A stretch of DNA of 64,000 nt from Methylocystis parvus OBBP (GTDB lineage Bacteria > Pseudomonadota > Alphaproteobacteria > Rhizobiales > Beijerinckiaceae). This document shows positions 33,515 through 43,030 of this stretch, in pieces. The stretch is taken from the NCBI RefSeq assembly GCF_027571405.1, contig NZ_CP092968.1, forward strand, positions 744,001 to 808,000, in the 5' to 3' direction. Below the pieces are notes generated by a model. It worked only from the letters and a program-made list of their open reading frames with translations. It did not search any database and was not told the DNA's origin. The stretch's first letter is position 1, and each line of letters begins with the position of its first letter. The position numbers and the translations under genes were made by a program.

Positions 33515-36500
33515 ATGCGCGCCGAAAAAGCCGGATTCGTCCACCTTCATCTGCATACCGCCTATTCGCTTCGCGAAGGCGCGCTCACCATCGGCAAGCT
33601 GATCGACCTTGCGGTCCGGGACGAGCAGCCGGCGCTCGCCGTAACGGACACAAACAATCTTTTCGCGGCGCTCGAATTTTCGGAGAAGGCGGCGAAGGCC
33701 GGCGTTCAGCCCATCGTGGGCGCGCAGCTTCGGGTTGATTTCGGCGACGGCAAGCCGGGGAGCGTGTCGGGCCGGGACGACGGCTTCGCCAATGTCGTGC
33801 TGCTCGCCAAGACCGAAGCCGGCTATCTCAATCTCATGCGCGTCGCCTCCCGCGCCTATCTCGACACGGCGGAGGGAGACGAGCCGAATGTCTCGCTTGC
33901 CGCCCTGGCCGAAGACGCCGCGGAGCTGATCGCTCTGACAGGCGGGCCGGAAGGCGCGCTCGACCGCATGTTCGCCGCCGGCCGCCCGGAGCTGGCGCGC
34001 GCCCGGTTCGAAACGCTTCAGGAGTTTTTTCGGGACCGACTCTACGTTGAAATTCAACGTCATAATCTTCAAGCTGAACGTGAGGTGGAGCCTCAGCTTC
34101 TCGATCTGGCCTATCGCCGGGGCGCGCCGCTGGTCGCGACCAACGAGCCCTATTTCGCGTCCCGGGGCGACTTCGAGGCCCATGACGCGCTGCTCTGCAT
34201 CGCCGAGGGAACCGTCACCGGCGTGACAGATCGTCGGCGCGTCTCCCCCGAGCATTATTTCAAGACGCGCTCCGAAATGCTGGCGCTGTTCGCGGACCTG
34301 CCGGAAGCGACAGCCAATACGGTCGAGATCGCCCGGCGCGTGAGCTATCGCCCGCGCACCCGCAAGCCGATCATGCCGCGCTTCCTGCGCGACGCCCCCG
34401 GCGACCGGCCGCTGACCGATGTGGAGGCGGAAGAGTTGCGCCGGCAGGCGACGGAGGGGCTCGAAGCCCGGCTCGCGGCGCATGGCCCGGCCGAGGGCCA
34501 CGACCGCGAGGAATATTTCAGGCGCCTCGACTTCGAGTTGAGCACGATCGAGAAGATGGGGTTTCCCGGCTACTTCCTGATCGTGGCCGACTTCATCAAA
34601 TACGCCAAGGCGCAGGGCATTCCGGTTGGGCCGGGCCGCGGTTCGGGCGCGGGCTCGCTGGTCGCCTACGCCCTGACCATCACGGATCTCGATCCGCTCC
34701 GCTTCGACCTCTTCTTCGAGCGCTTCCTGAACCCCGAACGCGTCTCGATGCCGGATTTCGACATCGACTTCTGCCAGACAAGGCGCGGCGAGGTGATCGA
34801 CTATGTGCGCGACCGCTACGGCGCGGACCGCGTGGCGCAGATCATCACCTTCGGCTCCTTCCTGGCGCGCGGCGTGCTCCGCAGCGTCGGTCGCGTGCTG
34901 GAAATGCCGCTGGGACAGGTGGACAAGCTCGCCAAGCTCGTGCCGCAGAATCCGGCCAAGCCCGTCAGCCTCGCGGAAGCGGTCGCCGGCGAGCAAAAAT
35001 TGCGCGAGGCGGCGGAAGAGGACGAGCGCGTCGCGCGGCTCTTCAAAATCGCCGGCGCGCTGGAGGGGCTATACTCCAACGCCTCGACCCACGCCGCCGG
35101 CGTCGTGATCGGCGACCGGCCGCTTCACGAGGTGACGCCGCTCTATCGCGACCCGAAATCGGACATGCCGGCGACCCAGTTCAACATGAAATGGGTCGAG
35201 CCGGCAGGCCTGATCAAATTCGACTTTCTGGGCCTCAAGACGCTGACCGTGCTCGCCATGGCGGGCAACCTCGCGCGCCGCCGCGACCCGAACTTTGATC
35301 TCGCCAAAATCCCCCTCGACGACGCGGACACCTACGCCATGCTTGGGCGCGGCGAGACGGTGGGCGTGTTTCAGCTTGAAAGCGCGGGCATGCGCAAGGC
35401 GCTGGTCGAAATGCACGCCGATCGTTTCGAGGACATCATCGCCCTCGTCGCGCTCTATCGGCCGGGCCCCATGGCCAATATCCCGACCTATTGCGCGGTG
35501 AAGCTCGGGGACGAGGAGGCCGACTACTACCACCCCAAGATCGAGCCCATTCTGAAGGAGACCTTCGGCGTCATCATCTATCAGGAGCAGGTGATGCAGA
35601 TCGCCCAGGCGCTCTCGGGCTATACGCTCGGCGAGGCCGACATGCTCCGCCGCGCCATGGGCAAGAAGATCAAGGCGGAGATGGACGCGCAGCGCGAGCG
35701 CTTCGTGAAGGGCGCCGTCGAGCGGGATCTGACGAAGGAACGCGCCAATTTCATTTTCGACCTTCTCGCGAAATTCGCGGATTACGGCTTCAACAAGTCG
35801 CACGCCGCCGCCTATGCGCTGATCGCCTACCAGACGGCCTGGTTCAAGGCGCATTATCCGGCGGAGTTCCTCGCCGCCTCGATGACCTTCGACAAGAGCC
35901 AGACCGACAAGCTGGCCGAATTCCGCGACGAGGCGCGCCGGCTCGGCATAAATGTCGAGCCGCCCTCGATCAGGCGCTCGGGCGTGGATTTCGACGTGGC
36001 GCCCGGGCCGGACGGCAAGCTCGCCATCCGCTACGCGCTTTCCGCCATCAAGGGGGTGGGCGAGGGGCAGGCGGAGTCGATCGTTCGCTCCCGCGCCGAC
36101 AGGCCGTTCAAAAGTCTCGCCGACTTCGCCAGCCGCATCAATCCGCGCGAGGTCAACAAGAAGGTGCTGGAGAATCTCGCAGCCTGCGGCGCCTTCGACG
36201 AATTGGAGCCCAACCGCGCCCGCGCTTTCGGAGCGACAGAGGGCGTACTCGCGACCGCCAACCGCCATGCCGAGGATCGCAAGGCGGGACAGAACGCGCT
36301 TTTCGGCGCCGCCGAGGCCGACGACCTCGTTCTGCCCAAGGTTCAGCCCTGGCCGGCCGGCGAGGTCCTACGCCGGGAATATGAGGCGGCGGGATTTTTC
36401 CTTTCGGGCCACCCGCTCGACGCCTATGCCAGTCTCCTACCCAAATTGAGGGTGTCGCGCTGGGTGAAATTCATCGCCGACGTGAAGGGCGGAGCGACCG

Positions 36501-36976
36501 CGGGACGCCTCGCCGCCGTGGTTCTGGACCGCGCCGAGCGCCGCACCAAGTCGGGTTCGAAGATGGGCATCGTCCAATTGTCGGACACGACCGGTCAGTA
36601 TGAGGCCATCCTTTTCTCGGAGGCGCTCAACCAGTACCGCGACGCGCTGGAGAAGGGCGCCGCCGTTCTCGTGACCCTTTCCGCCTCGGTCGAGGGCGAC
36701 GACGTGCGCGCCCGCATCGTCGCGGTCGAGCCTTTGGCCGCCGCAGCGGCGCGCGCGCAGAAGGGATTGCGGATTATCGTCGGAGATCAAAGTCCGATTG
36801 ATAGGATAAAAAGCAGGCTAACGGGAAAGGGGGAGGGCGAAGTCTCTCTCCTGATCAAGCGCGACGTCGCCCCCGAGGAGATCGAGATCCGGCTACCCGG
36901 CGCCTATCCGGTCAATGCCGACGTCGCCGCCGCGCTGAGAGAAATTCCCGGCGTTCTGGAGGTGGAGCATATGTGA
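33515..36976 (+). CDS. dnaE: DNA polymerase III subunit alpha
   Basis: 1153 aa, the usual size for the replicative alphaproteobacterial DnaE1. The N-terminal PHP domain begins FVHLHLHTAYSLREGALTI. The polymerase core includes GFPGYFLIVADFIKYAK, PVGPGRGSGAGSLVAYALTITDLDPL and the catalytic aspartates in MPDFDIDFCQTRRGEVI (about residues 412-428). YQEQVMQIAQALSGY, LRRAMGKK and FNKSHAAAYALIAYQTAWFKAHYP follow, then the HhH region (RINPREVNKKVLENLAACGAFDEL) and an OB domain. It synthesises the leading and lagging strands with the beta clamp. ATG 33515 gives the canonical start. The gene is followed by an unusually AT-rich spacer. Confidence 0.97.
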   Translation: MRAEKAGFVHLHLHTAYSLREGALTIGKLIDLAVRDEQPALAVTDTNNLFAALEFSEKAAKAGVQPIVGAQLRVDFGDGKPGSVSGRDDGFANVVLLAKTEAGYLNLMRVASRAYLDTAEGDEPNVSLAALAEDAAELIALTGGPEGALDRMFAAGRPELARARFETLQEFFRDRLYVEIQRHNLQAEREVEPQLLDLAYRRGAPLVATNEPYFASRGDFEAHDALLCIAEGTVTGVTDRRRVSPEHYFKTRSEMLALFADLPEATANTVEIARRVSYRPRTRKPIMPRFLRDAPGDRPLTDVEAEELRRQATEGLEARLAAHGPAEGHDREEYFRRLDFELSTIEKMGFPGYFLIVADFIKYAKAQGIPVGPGRGSGAGSLVAYALTITDLDPLRFDLFFERFLNPERVSMPDFDIDFCQTRRGEVIDYVRDRYGADRVAQIITFGSFLARGVLRSVGRVLEMPLGQVDKLAKLVPQNPAKPVSLAEAVAGEQKLREAAEEDERVARLFKIAGALEGLYSNASTHAAGVVIGDRPLHEVTPLYRDPKSDMPATQFNMKWVEPAGLIKFDFLGLKTLTVLAMAGNLARRRDPNFDLAKIPLDDADTYAMLGRGETVGVFQLESAGMRKALVEMHADRFEDIIALVALYRPGPMANIPTYCAVKLGDEEADYYHPKIEPILKETFGVIIYQEQVMQIAQALSGYTLGEADMLRRAMGKKIKAEMDAQRERFVKGAVERDLTKERANFIFDLLAKFADYGFNKSHAAAYALIAYQTAWFKAHYPAEFLAASMTFDKSQTDKLAEFRDEARRLGINVEPPSIRRSGVDFDVAPGPDGKLAIRYALSAIKGVGEGQAESIVRSRADRPFKSLADFASRINPREVNKKVLENLAACGAFDELEPNRARAFGATEGVLATANRHAEDRKAGQNALFGAAEADDLVLPKVQPWPAGEVLRREYEAAGFFLSGHPLDAYASLLPKLRVSRWVKFIADVKGGATAGRLAAVVLDRAERRTKSGSKMGIVQLSDTTGQYEAILFSEALNQYRDALEKGAAVLVTLSASVEGDDVRARIVAVEPLAAAAARAQKGLRIIVGDQSPIDRIKSRLTGKGEGEVSLLIKRDVAPEEIEIRLPGAYPVNADVAAALREIPGVLEVEHM

Positions 36977-37009
36977 CCGGATCTTTGCATCAGGTTTAAC
37001 TTCAACATC

Positions 37010-37032
37010 AATTAAATTTATAATTAAATTTA
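37010..37032. repeat. AT-only 11-bp direct repeat downstream of dnaE
   Basis: AATTAAATTTA occurs at 37010-37020 and 37022-37032, separated by one T, inside a strongly AT-rich stretch of about 80 bp that stands out in this GC-rich chromosome. The function is unknown; a protein-binding site (for example for a nucleoid protein) or a leftover of an insertion is possible. Confidence 0.6.
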
Positions 37033-37260
37033 AAATCAGTGTATTATGAATATGTTTGAAAGCGATGAATTAGTTTCTAACCGTCCCAGGGCTTGCGTCG
37101 GAGCAAGGTTTGGACAATGCGTCTGGCAGGCTTGATCCCGTGCCCGGCTTTGATACGGTTGGGTGCGCCTTCCGGCATGGAAGCATGTCTTGACGCATTG
37201 ATCGGACTTAGAGCAGAAGGCCTCCCGGTCCTGAAAAAAGTCCTAACGGGGAGAAGTTCA

Positions 37261-37482
37261 ATGTCGAAATCACTGATCGCCAAAATCGCTCTTTTCGGAT
37301 TGGCCGCGGCGACCTTCGCCTCGCTGTCCTCGCCGGCTTTCGCATTCGGCGGATGCGGGCGCAACGGCCACAGAAACGCGTGGGGCGCCTGCGTTTACGG
37401 TGGCCAGAACCAGGGCTATTGCGCAGCGGTCGGCGGGACGCCGGTGCGCATGCCGAATGGCAATGTCCGCTGCGTCCGATAA
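37261..37482 (+). CDS. Small secreted Cys/Gly protein
   Basis: 73 aa. Signal peptide 1-28 (IALFGLAAATFASLSSPAFA). The mature part FGGCGRNGHRNAWGACVYGGQNQGYCAAVGGTPVRMPNGNVRCVR contains four cysteines and the G-C-G-x-x-x-H-R-N-A-W-G-x-C motif seen in many short rhizobial secreted proteins of unknown role. ATG 37261 lies behind GGGGAG. It stands alone. Confidence 0.7.
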   Translation: MSKSLIAKIALFGLAAATFASLSSPAFAFGGCGRNGHRNAWGACVYGGQNQGYCAAVGGTPVRMPNGNVRCVR

Positions 37483-37675
37483 GTCGTGACGCTTCATCGG
37501 TAGAATCCGATTGCTCGCCTCGCCGCCTTCGGACGGCAGGCGAGCAAGAAGCCCTTTGGACTTAAAGCCCTTTCCCGACGTCATCATTCTTTGCTGCACG
37601 CCGGAACAAGCGGAAGCGGACAGGCGTTGAAACGAAGCAGTTGCGTGCGGGGCGGGGATCGACGGGGGATGTCGC

Positions 37676-38023
37676 ATGGATGCGTTCGTCGCCATGGATG
37701 GCGTCGTCGCGAGCCCTCAGGCTTACGGCGCTTTCTTCTTGTTCCCTTTTTTGATGATTATCGGAGCGGCTATCGGCTGCGCGCTGGCCAGGCCTCTGCG
37801 GCTGTGCGCCTGGACGACTTCGCTGGCGATGATGGGCGTGTGCGGCGCCTGGATGGGGGCTGAAGTCGCCTACCTCTTTGGGCGGGTGGAAATAGGGGGC
37901 GTTCACCAGTTCCTTGCGGCTGTCGTCGGGGCCGGCCTGTTCGCTTATGTCTGGCGTCGCGCTCATCAACCCGTTGCGGTCGATCCCGACTCCGGCGTTG
38001 CCTTGCACGAACCACCTGCATAG
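37676..38023 (+). CDS. Hypothetical membrane protein
   Basis: 115 aa, not recognised. Three hydrophobic segments are visible (about 18-40, 44-62 and 78-92) with short polar loops and a hydrophilic C-terminus. It resembles short inner-membrane proteins that precede lipA in some alphaproteobacteria, but no domain can be named. ATG 37676 follows GGGGGATG. It lies 23 bp before the lipA start, so it may share the lipA transcript. Confidence 0.55.
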   Translation: MDAFVAMDGVVASPQAYGAFFLFPFLMIIGAAIGCALARPLRLCAWTTSLAMMGVCGAWMGAEVAYLFGRVEIGGVHQFLAAVVGAGLFAYVWRRAHQPVAVDPDSGVALHEPPA

Positions 38024-38046
38024 ATATGGGCGCAGGGAGGCGCCCT

Positions 38047-39042
38047 GTGCCCACCACGATCGATCTGCTGAAAGACGACCCCCGGCCGCGGGGAGATGAA
38101 ACGCGGTCGCCCGCGGCGCTGCGCCACCCGGAAAAAGCGGCGCGGCCGGATCAGCCGGTTCTCCGCAAACCGTCATGGATCCGGGTCAAGGCGCCCGGCT
38201 CGGCCGCCTGGGCCGAAACCAACGCTCTTCTGAACGGCGCCGGCCTGACGACCGTCTGCCAGGAGGCGGCGTGCCCCAATATCGGCGAGTGCTGGGAGAA
38301 AAAGCACGCCACTTTCATGATCATGGGCGAGGTCTGCACCCGCGCCTGCGCCTTCTGCAACGTCGCGACGGGCCTGCCGGCGCCGCTCAATCCGAGCGAG
38401 CCGGGCAGGGTGGCGGCCGCGACAAGGGCGCTGGGCCTCAGCCATGTCGTCGTCACCTCGGTCGACCGCGATGATCTCGCCGATGGCGGCGCGGCGCATT
38501 TCGCGCAGACCATCGGCGCCATTCGCAAGGCCTGCCCGGAAACCACGATCGAAGTGCTGACGCCCGACTTCCTGCGCAAGGAGGGGGCGCTCGAGCGCGT
38601 CGTGGCGGCCGCGCCCGATGTCTTCAACCACAATCTGGAGACCGTGCCCTCGCTCTATGTGACGGTGCGGCCAGGCGCCCGCTATTTCCACTCGCTGCGT
38701 CTGCTCCAGCGCGCCAAGGAACTGAATCCGAAGCTCTTCACCAAATCCGGCCTGATGCTTGGCCTCGGCGAGACCCGCAACGAGGTGATGCAGGTGATGG
38801 ACGACATGCGCGCCGCCGAGGTCGATTTCATCACGCTGGGCCAATATCTCCAGCCGACGCGCAAGCATCATCCGATCGACCGATTCGTTCCTCCGGAGGA
38901 ATTCGAGGCCTATAAGGCGATCGCGCTGGCCAAGGGCTTCGCCTATGTCGCGTCCTCGCCTTTGACCCGCTCCTCGCACCACGCGGGAGAAGATTTTTTG
39001 CGTTTGCGGGCGCGGCGGGCCGGCCAAGGGTTCGGAGCGTAA
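38047..39042 (+). CDS. lipA: Lipoyl synthase
   Basis: 331 aa radical SAM enzyme that inserts two sulfurs into octanoyl groups on lipoate-dependent proteins. Both clusters are complete: auxiliary CX4CX5C at Cys71, Cys76, Cys82 ([12 protein letters not shown]) and radical SAM CX3CX2C at Cys97, Cys101, Cys104 (CTRACAFC). The C-terminal RSSYHAG-like serine ligand motif appears as [14 protein letters not shown] 38047 with GGGAGG 6 bp upstream is preferred over ATG 38026. In related genomes ratA (here 1.1 kb downstream at 40173) is the usual neighbour. Confidence 0.96.
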   Translation: MPTTIDLLKDDPRPRGDETRSPAALRHPEKAARPDQPVLRKPSWIRVKAPGSAAWAETNALLNGAGLTTVCQEAACPNIGECWEKKHATFMIMGEVCTRACAFCNVATGLPAPLNPSEPGRVAAATRALGLSHVVVTSVDRDDLADGGAAHFAQTIGAIRKACPETTIEVLTPDFLRKEGALERVVAAAPDVFNHNLETVPSLYVTVRPGARYFHSLRLLQRAKELNPKLFTKSGLMLGLGETRNEVMQVMDDMRAAEVDFITLGQYLQPTRKHHPIDRFVPPEEFEAYKAIALAKGFAYVASSPLTRSSHHAGEDFLRLRARRAGQGFGA

Positions 39043-39316
39043 CAAGCCCGCGATCGAATATGGCGTCTCGTCGCCCGATTGCCCAGCGGGAAGCCGTCGC
39101 GCGCCTTCGCGAAGGTTTCCGGCAATCCCCTCTGAATCAGTTTTTTTCGCCAAGCGTCTACGATCCGGATAACGCATTGCAAAGCATAGATATTTGAAGA
39201 GAGCTGAAACTTGATCCGATTAATGTTTGTTTCGGACCTTGGGCGTAAAATGGGACTAGGGTGAGCCGTCGTCCATGAAGCGCAACGCGTCCGCTTCGAC
39301 TACCGAAGAGCAAATC

Positions 39317-39475
39317 ATGACGAAGATACTCAAGACCTTCTTCCGCGACGAGTCCGGCGCGGCCGCGATCAAATACGGCCTGATCGCCCTCCTTATCAGC
39401 ATCGCCATCATCGCCTGCATAAATGCTCTCGGCGTCAATCTGTCGAGCGCTTCGCTAAAGCTTCGGGCAACCTGA
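39317..39475 (+). CDS. Flp/Fap-type pilin, orphan, with Glu5 replaced by Lys
   Basis: 52 aa. The class IVb Flp prepilin pattern is clear: a short basic leader MTKILKTFFRDESG, cleavage after Gly14, then AAAIKYGLIALLISIAIIACINALG. The processed N-terminus normally reads ATAIEYGLIA; here position +5 is Lys (AAA codon) instead of the conserved Glu, while the adjacent Tyr is kept. Glu5 is important for pilin assembly in type IV systems. No tad/cpa secretion or prepilin peptidase gene occurs in the window. It may be a decaying or divergent orphan copy. A terminator follows at 39525. Confidence 0.82.
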   Translation: MTKILKTFFRDESGAAAIKYGLIALLISIAIIACINALGVNLSSASLKLRAT

Positions 39476-39524
39476 CCTGATACACCCATTCGACCGCCGG
39501 CGGAGCAGCCTGCGGCAGCCAGAC

Positions 39525-39556
39525 AAAAGGCGGCGCGTCACAGCGCCGCTTTTTTC
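39525..39556. terminator. Bidirectional terminator between the Flp pilin and the 164-aa gene
   Basis: Stem GCGGCGC (39530-39536) / GCGCCGC (39543-39549), 6-nt loop, AAAA on the left and TTTTTT on the right, so it can terminate both convergent genes. Confidence 0.88.
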
Positions 39557-40049
39557 ATATTCCGATCGCGGCGGAAATCTCGGCGAGAGTCGCCTGTTCG
39601 GCCGCGCTCACCTTCTCCCCGCCAAAGCCCAGGAAACCGCCTTCGGTCCCCGCTTCGGCGACGAGTTTGGCGATATAGACGAGCCAGTTCTTGAACGGCC
39701 GCGCTTCCGCGGGCGCTCCGACATCGAGAATCTTGGACGTGTTGCGCAACTCCTCCAGCGCCCGGGTCTTGATCTCCTTCAGCTCCGCGCCCTGGATCAG
39801 CAGGCGCACGCCTTCTCGCGCCTGCGTGCGACCCTCCGGCGTCAGAAGATCGTCCACCACCGCCTTGATCAGGGCGTCCGCGCCAGGATCAGCCTTGGCC
39901 GCGGCCAGGGCCTTTGCGCTCGCCATGCCTTCCTGCAGCGCGCCGATAAAGCCGCTCGGGTCGCCGGCGCTCACAGCAAAGCCCACAAGAAGCGGCGCTT
40001 GCAGAATTTTATTCCATTGGTCCGATGTGAAATTTGCCTTGGTCGCCAT
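39555..40049 (-). CDS. Conserved hypothetical helical protein
   Basis: 164 aa, not recognised by function. It is soluble and mostly helical, with the N-terminus FTSDQWNKILQAPLLVGFAVSAGDPSGFIGALQEGMASAKALAAAK and a C-terminal GGEKVSAAEQATLAEISAAIGI. Homologous proteins are scattered in Hyphomicrobiales and cyanobacteria as far as I recall, without assigned role. Its stop abuts the bidirectional terminator. It is divergent from ratA across about 120 bp. Confidence 0.6.
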   Translation of the reverse strand: MATKANFTSDQWNKILQAPLLVGFAVSAGDPSGFIGALQEGMASAKALAAAKADPGADALIKAVVDDLLTPEGRTQAREGVRLLIQGAELKEIKTRALEELRNTSKILDVGAPAEARPFKNWLVYIAKLVAEAGTEGGFLGFGGEKVSAAEQATLAEISAAIGI

Positions 40050-40172
40050 AACCTCGTCCCACGAAAAGATATTTGCATCAGGCTCGAACCCTAGACCGTT
40101 CTTGTGATCGGAAAAAGAGCCATATGCGCCAGCGTTTCCTCGCTAGCGGAAATGGCGTAAGAGCGCTCCCTT

Positions 40173-40643
40173 ATGAAGAGCTTTCGCACCCGCCGCCATG
40201 TGGCGCACAGCGCCGCAGACATGTTCGCGCTCATCTGCGACGTTGATGCCTATCCCCAATTCGTGCCGCTCTGCGAGGGGATGAAGGTGCGCCGCCGCGT
40301 GGAGAAAGCTCCGGGCGTGATCGAGCTCGTCGCCGACATGCAGGTGGGGTTCAAGGCGATTTGCGAGCGCTATTCGAGCCGCGTCACCTGCGACGCCAAC
40401 ACGCTGGACGTCAAGGTCGATTACATAGACGGGCCGTTCCGCAAGCTGGACAATCGCTGGTCCTTTCGCGACGAGGCGCCGGGGCCGGACGGCAGGCCCC
40501 GCTCCCTCGTGGACTTCTTTATCGCATATGAATTCAAGAGCGTGGCGCTGGGCCTCGTCATGGGCGCCATGTTCGACAAGGCGTTTCAAAAATATGCGGA
40601 CGCCTTCGTGGCGCGCGCCGACGCAGTCTACAAGCGGCGCTGA
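40173..40643 (+). CDS. ratA: RatA / Coq10-type START-domain protein
   Basis: 156 aa, single polyketide cyclase/START domain. Landmarks: HVAHSAADMFALICDVDAYPQFVPLCEGMKV, FKAICERYSSRVT, YIDGPFRKLDNRWSF, VDFFIAYEFKSVALGLVMGAMFDKAFQKYADAFVARA. Mitochondrial Coq10 binds ubiquinone; E. coli RatA was described as inhibiting 70S assembly, so either name is used for this family. In alphaproteobacteria it lies near lipA and cinA, as here. A quinone-related role is more likely in this context. Confidence 0.9.
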   Translation: MKSFRTRRHVAHSAADMFALICDVDAYPQFVPLCEGMKVRRRVEKAPGVIELVADMQVGFKAICERYSSRVTCDANTLDVKVDYIDGPFRKLDNRWSFRDEAPGPDGRPRSLVDFFIAYEFKSVALGLVMGAMFDKAFQKYADAFVARADAVYKRR

Positions 40644-40647
40644 CGCT

Positions 40648-41139
40648 TTAGTCGCCGATCGCCGCCAGCAGCATATCGAGCGCCTGATCGACCGCGGCGG
40701 CGCGTATGTCCGCGCGGGAAAGGGGACCGAAGCGGCGCTCGATATGGACGACCGCGCCGCCGCGCCGCGCGCTCGCGAAATGAACGAGCCCGACCGGCTT
40801 TTCGACCGATCCGCCGCCCGGACCGGCGATCCCGGTAATCGAGACGGAAATGTCGGCGGCCGACCGCTCCAGGGCGCCCAGCGCCATCGCGCGGGCGGTT
40901 TCCGCGCTGACGGCCCCGTACGCGGCGATCACCTCCGCTGGAACGCCGAGCGCCTCGACCTTTGAGGCGTTTGAATAGGTGACGAACCCCCGTTCAAAGA
41001 CGTCGGATGCGCCGGCGATCTCGGTCAGGGCGCCGGAGACGAGGCCGCCGGTGCAGGATTCAGCCGTCACAATCATCATGGCGGCGTTCTTAGCGTTTAC
41101 GATAACCATATTAGCTTTTACGTTAATCGTATTAACCAT
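40648..41139 (-). CDS. CinA C-terminal domain protein (NMN deamidase type)
   Basis: 163 aa, only the CinA/PncC domain. Signature: VTAESCTGGLVSGALTEIAGASDVFERGFVTYSNASKVEALGV, GAVSAETARAMALGAL, SVSITGIAGPGGGSVEKPVGLVHFA. PncC deamidates nicotinamide mononucleotide in NAD recycling. The N-terminal MVNTINVKANMVIVNAKNAAM is longer than usual and encoded by AT-rich DNA; a start at a later Met (AAMMIVTAESC) would give the usual length. It converges on ratA with a 4-bp gap. Confidence 0.9.
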   Translation of the reverse strand: MVNTINVKANMVIVNAKNAAMMIVTAESCTGGLVSGALTEIAGASDVFERGFVTYSNASKVEALGVPAEVIAAYGAVSAETARAMALGALERSAADISVSITGIAGPGGGSVEKPVGLVHFASARRGGAVVHIERRFGPLSRADIRAAAVDQALDMLLAAIGD

Positions 41140-41145
41140 GGCGAT

Positions 41146-41568
41146 TCAGTCCTGTCCGGGCTTGGCGCGCAACGCCTTTACGCCGCCGCGCAGCTTCTTG
41201 CCCTCGAGGCGGCGGATCTTCGAGCCCAGGGTCGGCTTGGTTTTTCGGCGTGGGGGCGGGGGCGGGGCGGCGGCCTCGCGGACCAGATCGACGAGGCGCT
41301 CCAACGCGTCCTCGCGATTGCGCTCCTGCGTTCGGTGACGCTGCGCTTCGATGATCAGAACGCCGTCCTTGGTGAGGCGCGCGCCAGCGAGCCGTTCGAG
41401 CCGCATCCTGACGCCCTCCGGAAGGCTCGGCGAACGCCTGACGTCAAAGCGAAGACGCACCGCGCTCTCTACTTTGTTGACATTCTGCCCGCCCGGCCCG
41501 GAGGCGCGAAGAAATTCGAGCGCGATCTCGGAGTCCTCAAGGGAAAGTGTCGGCGTGACGCGGATCAT
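41146..41568 (-). CDS. arfB: Alternative ribosome-rescue factor ArfB (GGQ hydrolase)
   Basis: 140 aa, usual length. The catalytic GGQ motif is at residues 26-28 in RASGPGGQNVNKVESAVRLRFDV. The C-terminal tail is basic (RRKTKPTLGSKIRRLEGKKLRGGVKALRAKPGQ), as required to enter the empty mRNA channel of stalled ribosomes. It hydrolyses peptidyl-tRNA on non-stop complexes. ATG 41568 gives the canonical MIRVTPTLSL start; the frame further upstream is not conserved. It lies upstream of the cinA-like gene on the same strand, 6 bp apart. Confidence 0.95.
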   Translation of the reverse strand: MIRVTPTLSLEDSEIALEFLRASGPGGQNVNKVESAVRLRFDVRRSPSLPEGVRMRLERLAGARLTKDGVLIIEAQRHRTQERNREDALERLVDLVREAAAPPPPPRRKTKPTLGSKIRRLEGKKLRGGVKALRAKPGQD

Positions 41569-41780
41569 GCGGCTGTGAGCCTGGAACGGGCGGCGCGACG
41601 AGAGGCCGGGCCTTCTACATTCTATCGGAGGCGCGCCGGCGGTCTTGTCAAGACGGCGGGGAAATCGTTGCGGGCTACTGGCGTCGTCGCGGCCGGGCCT
41701 GTCCCGATCGCCCCTCAGGATAACCCCCTCCATAGCGACGGCGCGTCGGGAGCGGCGCCTTTCTTCTTCACCGGTTCGGC

Positions 41781-42905
41781 TCACCTTTCGGCGGAAGGAA
41801 GGCAAATTCGACGCATCGGCCAGCCGTCATTCGCCGACTCCGGCGAGGCGGCTCCGGCTGGCGAGGCGGGATCTTTCGGCGGACTGGCGCGCATCCATGA
41901 CGGCCGTTCGAACAAAAATGCGAACACGGTGCCGCGAGCCGCTGTTCGTACGAATGTTGGAACCAGCACCCCCGCCGCCGTCACGATCAGCGCCGTGGCG
42001 CCGCCGTCCGGGACAAGGCCCGTCTTGAGCAGCACGGTTCGCGCCGCCGCCATCGGCAGGAAGAAAGCGAGATAGATGGCGAGCGATTGCCCGCCGAGGC
42101 GGCGCAGCGGCGCCAGCGCGCGCGTCTGCGCCAGCATCGCCGAGGTCGAGACGACCGCCGCCGCGCCCACGAAGCCGAGCATGAGCGAGACGCCGGGCAG
42201 GGCGGCGTAGCCCATGTCCACCGCAAGGCCATTGATCACGGCCCATGCGCCGATCACGACGGCCGTCCGCCCCATATTCCGGCGCGCCTTCTCAGCAAGA
42301 CAGAAGACTTGCGGCGCGAAGAGATAGCCGGCGTAAAAATAGACGAAGCGCCCGGCGAATTCGTCGATGACGGTCGAGCCGGTGTAGAGGTTCGAAATCT
42401 GCAGCGCGGCCGCGACCAGCAGCACGGCCTCAGGGGGCGTGCGCCTCAGGAGCTTCGTCGTCACGAAGAAAATCGGCAGCAGATAGATGAACCACAAGGT
42501 GCCGAAGGGCTCGATCATCGCAAAGGCGAGACTGCCGAGGATCGAGAAAGGATCGCCGTCAGCGAGCGCGAATTTCGGCAGGCCCTGAATCAACGTCCAG
42601 AGCACGAAGAAATAGACGAAATGCAGAACCTTCCGGTCGAGATAGTCGCGCCAGGGCCGGTTGATCGTTCGCGAGAGGAAGAGGCCCGCGACGAGGAAGA
42701 AATCCGGCATCCGGAACGGGCGCGCCCAATCGATAAAGCCATGCAGCCATGTGACGCCGTCGAGCGCCTCTTCGACGCCGAGCGTCGAATGCATCATCAC
42801 CACGAGGATGATGCACCAGCCTTTGGCGTAATCGACCCAATCCACGCGCTCGGTCGTGCGGCTTATGGGCGTCGCCTTGGTCCAAGGCATCGGCTCTTGC
42901 TCCAT
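41781..42905 (-). CDS. Acyltransferase family 3 (OpgC/OafA-like) membrane protein
   Basis: 374 aa with about ten membrane segments. The family start RVDWVDYAKGWCIILVVMMHST contains the conserved His of the acyltransferase 3 motif, followed by ARPFRMPDFFLVAGLFLSRTINRPWRDYLDRKVLHFVYFFVLWTLIQ. This subgroup transfers acyl groups to periplasmic glucans or surface polysaccharides. ATG 42905 (MEQEPMPW) is the likely start; 42974 is an alternative. The C-terminal tail is Pro/Ala-rich and poorly conserved. Confidence 0.85.
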   Translation of the reverse strand: MEQEPMPWTKATPISRTTERVDWVDYAKGWCIILVVMMHSTLGVEEALDGVTWLHGFIDWARPFRMPDFFLVAGLFLSRTINRPWRDYLDRKVLHFVYFFVLWTLIQGLPKFALADGDPFSILGSLAFAMIEPFGTLWFIYLLPIFFVTTKLLRRTPPEAVLLVAAALQISNLYTGSTVIDEFAGRFVYFYAGYLFAPQVFCLAEKARRNMGRTAVVIGAWAVINGLAVDMGYAALPGVSLMLGFVGAAAVVSTSAMLAQTRALAPLRRLGGQSLAIYLAFFLPMAAARTVLLKTGLVPDGGATALIVTAAGVLVPTFVRTAARGTVFAFLFERPSWMRASPPKDPASPAGAASPESANDGWPMRRICLPSAER

Positions 42906-43030
42906 CGGCGTCCGCTGTAAAAGGGCGGGCCTATCGAACCGGAGGATGGGCGACGTCACTGCAATTGTCTTCAACTTTGCGAAGTTAGGGTGAAATTAAC
43001 CACCTTTCGCGTATTAACTTCTGGCGCGCG

